Source of the DNA: Anaerolineae bacterium
GTDB taxonomy: Bacteria; Chloroflexota; Anaerolineae; Aggregatilineales; Phototrophicaceae
Assembly (NCBI GenBank): GCA_025454715.1
Contig: JALONY010000091.1
Coordinates: 1-8,686 of the forward strand
Direction of reading: 5' to 3'
Length of the DNA: 8,686 nt
The notes beneath the pieces were generated by a model, which saw only the letters and a list, made by a program, of their open reading frames with translations, was not told where the DNA came from and ran no database searches. Below are positions 6,551 to 8,686 of this stretch, piece by piece (the stretch's first letter is position 1; each line of letters begins with the position of its first letter). A program made the translations under genes and the position numbers.

Positions 6551-6563
6551 TTTGTGCTACCGT
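6551..6563 (+). promoter_or_regulatory. Candidate extended -10 promoter of the protease-oxidoreductase run
   Basis: TTTGTGCTACCGT (6551-6563) has the same TTTGnGnTAnnnT layout as the two other plus-strand promoters. The start would be near 6570, giving a leader of about 55 bases. The -10 hexamer TACCGT is poor by sigma70 standards and no clear -35 is seen. Confidence 0.35.
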
Positions 6564-6581
6564 AAAGCTATCTCTGTGCGC

Positions 6582-6599
6582 GGCGCATCCTGCTGCGCC
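6582..6599 (+). other. Small hairpin in the protease leader
   Basis: GGCGCA (6582-6587) and TGCGCC (6594-6599) form a 6-base stem with loop TCCTGC, inside the leader and 14 bases before the ribosome site. It might stabilise the mRNA; no function can be assigned. Confidence 0.3.
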
Positions 6600-6625
6600 T
6601 CGATAACGATTAAAAGGAGCACCTC

Positions 6626-7753
6626 ATGTTGGTTCGTCGCACTCGCCCGTTGCTCAACTTTGTGATGATGGCGTTCTTGGTCTTGGGCGGCTTTGCGCTG
6701 GGCACCGCCTTGATGGCCAGCCGCGCCCAGCAGCAAGACCCCGTCAGCCTCGCACCCATCACCGTCGCCCAGACCGGTGGGGCGCTGACCGAGGGCGAAC
6801 AAACCCTCGCCGGGGTGTATGAATTGGTCAGCCCGTCGGTGGTGGCCATCAGCGTGGTCTCGCGCACCGGCGCGGGCGGCGGCTCTGGCTTCGTGGTCGA
6901 TACGCAAGGGCACATCGTGACCAATTATCACGTGGTCGATGGTGCCAGCGCCATCGAGGTCAATTTCCTCGACGGCACCATCGTGCGCGCTGACATCACC
7001 GGTGTAGACCCCGCCAGCGACATCGCGGTCATCAAGGTCGATTTGTCCGCCGACCGCTTGCGCCCGGTCACGATGGGCTCGTCCAACGACCTCGTGGTCG
7101 GCCAGCAGGTGGTGGCCATCGGCAGCCCGTTCGGGCAGCGTTGGACGATGACCGCGGGCATCGTCAGCGCGCTCGACCGCGCCATCGACGGCTTCACCGA
7201 ATTCCGCATCGGCGGCGTCATCCAGACCGACGCGCCCATCAACCCGGGCAACAGCGGCGGCCCGCTGATTAACCTGCGCGGCGAGGTGGTCGGGGTCAAC
7301 AGCCAGATTTACAGCGAGACGCGCAGCAACGCCGGTATCGGCTTCGCCGTGCCCAGCGATTTGGTGGCGCGGGTGGCCAATCAACTCATCACCACCGGCA
7401 CGGTGCAATACAGCTATCTGGGCGTGGTGGGCGGCGACCTGCAACTGCGTATCGCCGAGGAGCTGAACCTCGCCAACAACGTGCGCGGGGTCATCATCAG
7501 CGAGGTGGCGCCCAACGGCCCCGCCGCGCTTGCGGGCTTGCGCGGGGCGCGGCTGTTGCAGGACAACCAAATCGACTACAGCACCTCGGACATCATCACC
7601 GCCATCAATGGCGAGCCGCTGTTGGGCTTCGACTCGTTGATTTCGTACCTCGCCAAGTACACCGCCCCGGGCGACACCATCACGTTGTCGATCATCCGCG
7701 ACGGTGGCAAGCAAGATGTGCAAGTGGCGCTGGGCGCACGCCCGACGCGGTAG
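6626..7753 (+). CDS. Membrane-anchored HtrA/DegQ-type serine protease with one PDZ domain
   Basis: A 375-residue protein. A strong ribosome site (AAGGAG, 6614-6619, 6 bases before the ATG) fixes the start. Residues about 11-31 are a hydrophobic helix after basic residues, with no obvious cleavage site, so it is probably a membrane anchor with the rest outside. The trypsin-like domain (about 60-260) carries the full triad: H102 in TNYHVVDG, D132 in ASDIAVIKV and S210 in GNSGGPL. The typical IGSPFG (165-170) and GIGFAVPSD (237-245) are present. One PDZ domain spans about 265-370 (YLGVVGG at its start, GVIISEVAPNGPA, DIITAINGEPL). Length and layout fit the single-PDZ HtrA family, which degrades misfolded extracytoplasmic proteins under stress. 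It is followed after 6 bases by the oxidoreductase gene. Not called degP because that form has two PDZ domains. Confidence 0.93.
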   Translation: MLVRRTRPLLNFVMMAFLVLGGFALGTALMASRAQQQDPVSLAPITVAQTGGALTEGEQTLAGVYELVSPSVVAISVVSRTGAGGGSGFVVDTQGHIVTNYHVVDGASAIEVNFLDGTIVRADITGVDPASDIAVIKVDLSADRLRPVTMGSSNDLVVGQQVVAIGSPFGQRWTMTAGIVSALDRAIDGFTEFRIGGVIQTDAPINPGNSGGPLINLRGEVVGVNSQIYSETRSNAGIGFAVPSDLVARVANQLITTGTVQYSYLGVVGGDLQLRIAEELNLANNVRGVIISEVAPNGPAALAGLRGARLLQDNQIDYSTSDIITAINGEPLLGFDSLISYLAKYTAPGDTITLSIIRDGGKQDVQVALGARPTR

Positions 7754-7759
7754 GAACGC

Positions 7760-8608
7760 ATGAAAATCGGTTTGCAACTCGTCAGCTTCAACTGGGGCGG
7801 CCTGCCCACCGGCGCGACTCTGGCGCGCATCGGGCAAGCCGCCGACTCGGCGGGCTTCAGCAGCCTGTGGGCGCTCGACCACTTCTTCCAGATGGGGCGC
7901 GCCGAAGACCCGATGCTGGAGGGGTATAGCACGCTGGCCTTCTTGGCCGCCGTCACCCAAAAGGTCACGCTGGGCACGCTGGTGACCGGCGTGGTCTACC
8001 GCCACCCGGGCGCGCTGGTCAAGACGGTCAGCACGTTGGACGCGCTGTCGGGCGGGCGGGCGTGGCTGGGCATCGGGGCGGCATGGTACGAGCGCGAGGC
8101 GCGGGGCTTGGGCTTGCCCTTCCCGCCGCTGGCGCAACGCTTCGAGCAACTCGAGGAGACCCTGCACATCGCCCACCAGATGTGGGCGGGGGAGGTGCGC
8201 CCGTATCACGGCCAACACTTCCACCTCACCGAGACGCTGGATCAGCCGCTGCCGCCGCGCCGCCCGCGCATCTTGATTGGTGGCGGGGGCGAGAAAAAGA
8301 CCCTGCGCTTGGTGGCACAATACGCCGATGCGTGCAATTTCGACGGCGGCTTGGGCATCGACGGCCTGCGCCACAAATTGGACGTGTTGCGCGGCCATTG
8401 TGCGGCGGTCGGGCGGGGGTATGACAGCCTCGAAAAAACGGTCGTGACCGGCGTGGGCGGGCGCTCCGCCGCCGAATTGGTGGACTATTGCGCCAGCTTG
8501 CGCGACATCGGAATCGACCACGTGATTTTTAACGCCCCCGACACCCACACCCTCGCCCCGCTCGACCTGTTCGGCGCGCACGTCATCCCGACCGTCTCGG
8601 GCTGGTAA
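7760..8608 (+). CDS. LLM-class (luciferase-like) F420-dependent oxidoreductase
   Basis: A 282-residue protein of the bacterial luciferase-like TIM-barrel family. Family motifs are LWALDHFF (36-43), LGTLVTGVVYRHP (71-83), STLDALSGGRAWLGIGAAW (91-109), ERE (111-113), RPRILIGGGGEKKTLRLVA (168-186) and YADACNF (188-194). Members use F420H2 or FMN as hydride carrier; the sequence is closest in feel to the F420-dependent group, but the substrate cannot be told. It is cytoplasmic, with no signal peptide. The ribosome site AGGA (7752-7755) overlaps the stop codon of the protease gene and the ATG follows it closely, so the two are translated from one mRNA. A functional link with the protease is not evident. 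F420 use fits Chloroflexota or Actinomycetota. Confidence 0.9.
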   Translation: MKIGLQLVSFNWGGLPTGATLARIGQAADSAGFSSLWALDHFFQMGRAEDPMLEGYSTLAFLAAVTQKVTLGTLVTGVVYRHPGALVKTVSTLDALSGGRAWLGIGAAWYEREARGLGLPFPPLAQRFEQLEETLHIAHQMWAGEVRPYHGQHFHLTETLDQPLPPRRPRILIGGGGEKKTLRLVAQYADACNFDGGLGIDGLRHKLDVLRGHCAAVGRGYDSLEKTVVTGVGGRSAAELVDYCASLRDIGIDHVIFNAPDTHTLAPLDLFGAHVIPTVSGW

Positions 8609-8611
8609 GCG

Positions 8612-8686
8612 ATGTTCGTGCGCCGCGCTCTCTCGCTCCTGCTCGCCCTCGCGCTCCTGATTGCGCCGACCGGCGCGCAAGACCCC
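8612..8686 (+). CDS. N-terminus of a secreted protein, partial
   Basis: An ATG at 8612, 3 bases after the stop of the oxidoreductase gene, opens 25 codons running off the right edge. The residues are a clear signal peptide: basic MFVRRA, a Leu/Ala core and a probable cleavage after PTGA, just before QDP. The ribosome site is weak, suggesting coupled translation. Nothing can be said of the mature protein. Confidence 0.65.
   Translation, partial: MFVRRALSLLLALALLIAPTGAQDP

Noticed and set aside
6557..8680. A 707-codon open frame on the minus strand
   Set aside because: It lies antisense to the well-supported protease and oxidoreductase genes; its product is rich in Arg/Ala/Gln/His with no domain, as expected from GC-rich antisense DNA.

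Overview
This 8.7 kb window is GC-rich bacterial DNA with densely packed genes on both strands. The mix of gene types suggests Chloroflexota (Anaerolineae-like): an FHA/PP2C/vWA signalling operon, an F420-type (luciferase-like) oxidoreductase, and an HtrA-type membrane-anchored protease with a Shine-Dalgarno site. There is no rRNA or marker gene, so this placement is inference. No tRNA, rRNA, CRISPR array or insertion sequence was recognised.

Left half, minus strand (4308 down to 1): a tightly coupled operon read leftward. It runs from a PP2C-type Ser/Thr phosphatase with an FHA-like domain and a C-terminal membrane anchor (4308-2782), through a secreted/membrane vWA protein with a canonical cytoplasmic FHA domain (2785-782), to a protein with a ubiquitin-like (YukD/EsaB-like) N-terminus and a degenerate FHA-like segment (777 to beyond position 1). 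The first junction is a 4-base ATGA overlap and the second a 4-base gap. A good sigma70-like promoter (GTGACA-16-TATAGT) precedes the phosphatase. This looks like a phosphothreonine signalling module at the membrane; the matching kinase is not in the window.

Centre, plus strand (4549-6063): a 504-residue SIR2-SLOG protein with the architecture of ThsA, the NAD-consuming effector of Thoeris antiphage defence. Catalytic Asn and His are present, as are candidate signal-binding residues in the SLOG domain. No TIR-domain ThsB gene is in the window, so it is an orphan or stand-alone effector here. Its base composition is visibly lower in GC than its neighbours, and it sits alone between a divergent promoter region and a strong hairpin.

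Right half, plus strand: a small unrecognised alpha/beta protein (6174-6497) with its own promoter, then a run of a membrane-anchored HtrA/DegQ-like PDZ serine protease (6626-7753), a luciferase-like F420-type oxidoreductase (7760-8608) and the first 25 codons of a secreted protein (8612 to beyond the right edge). The last three are probably co-transcribed. Three plus-strand genes share a similar extended -10 pattern (TTTGnGnTAnnnT).
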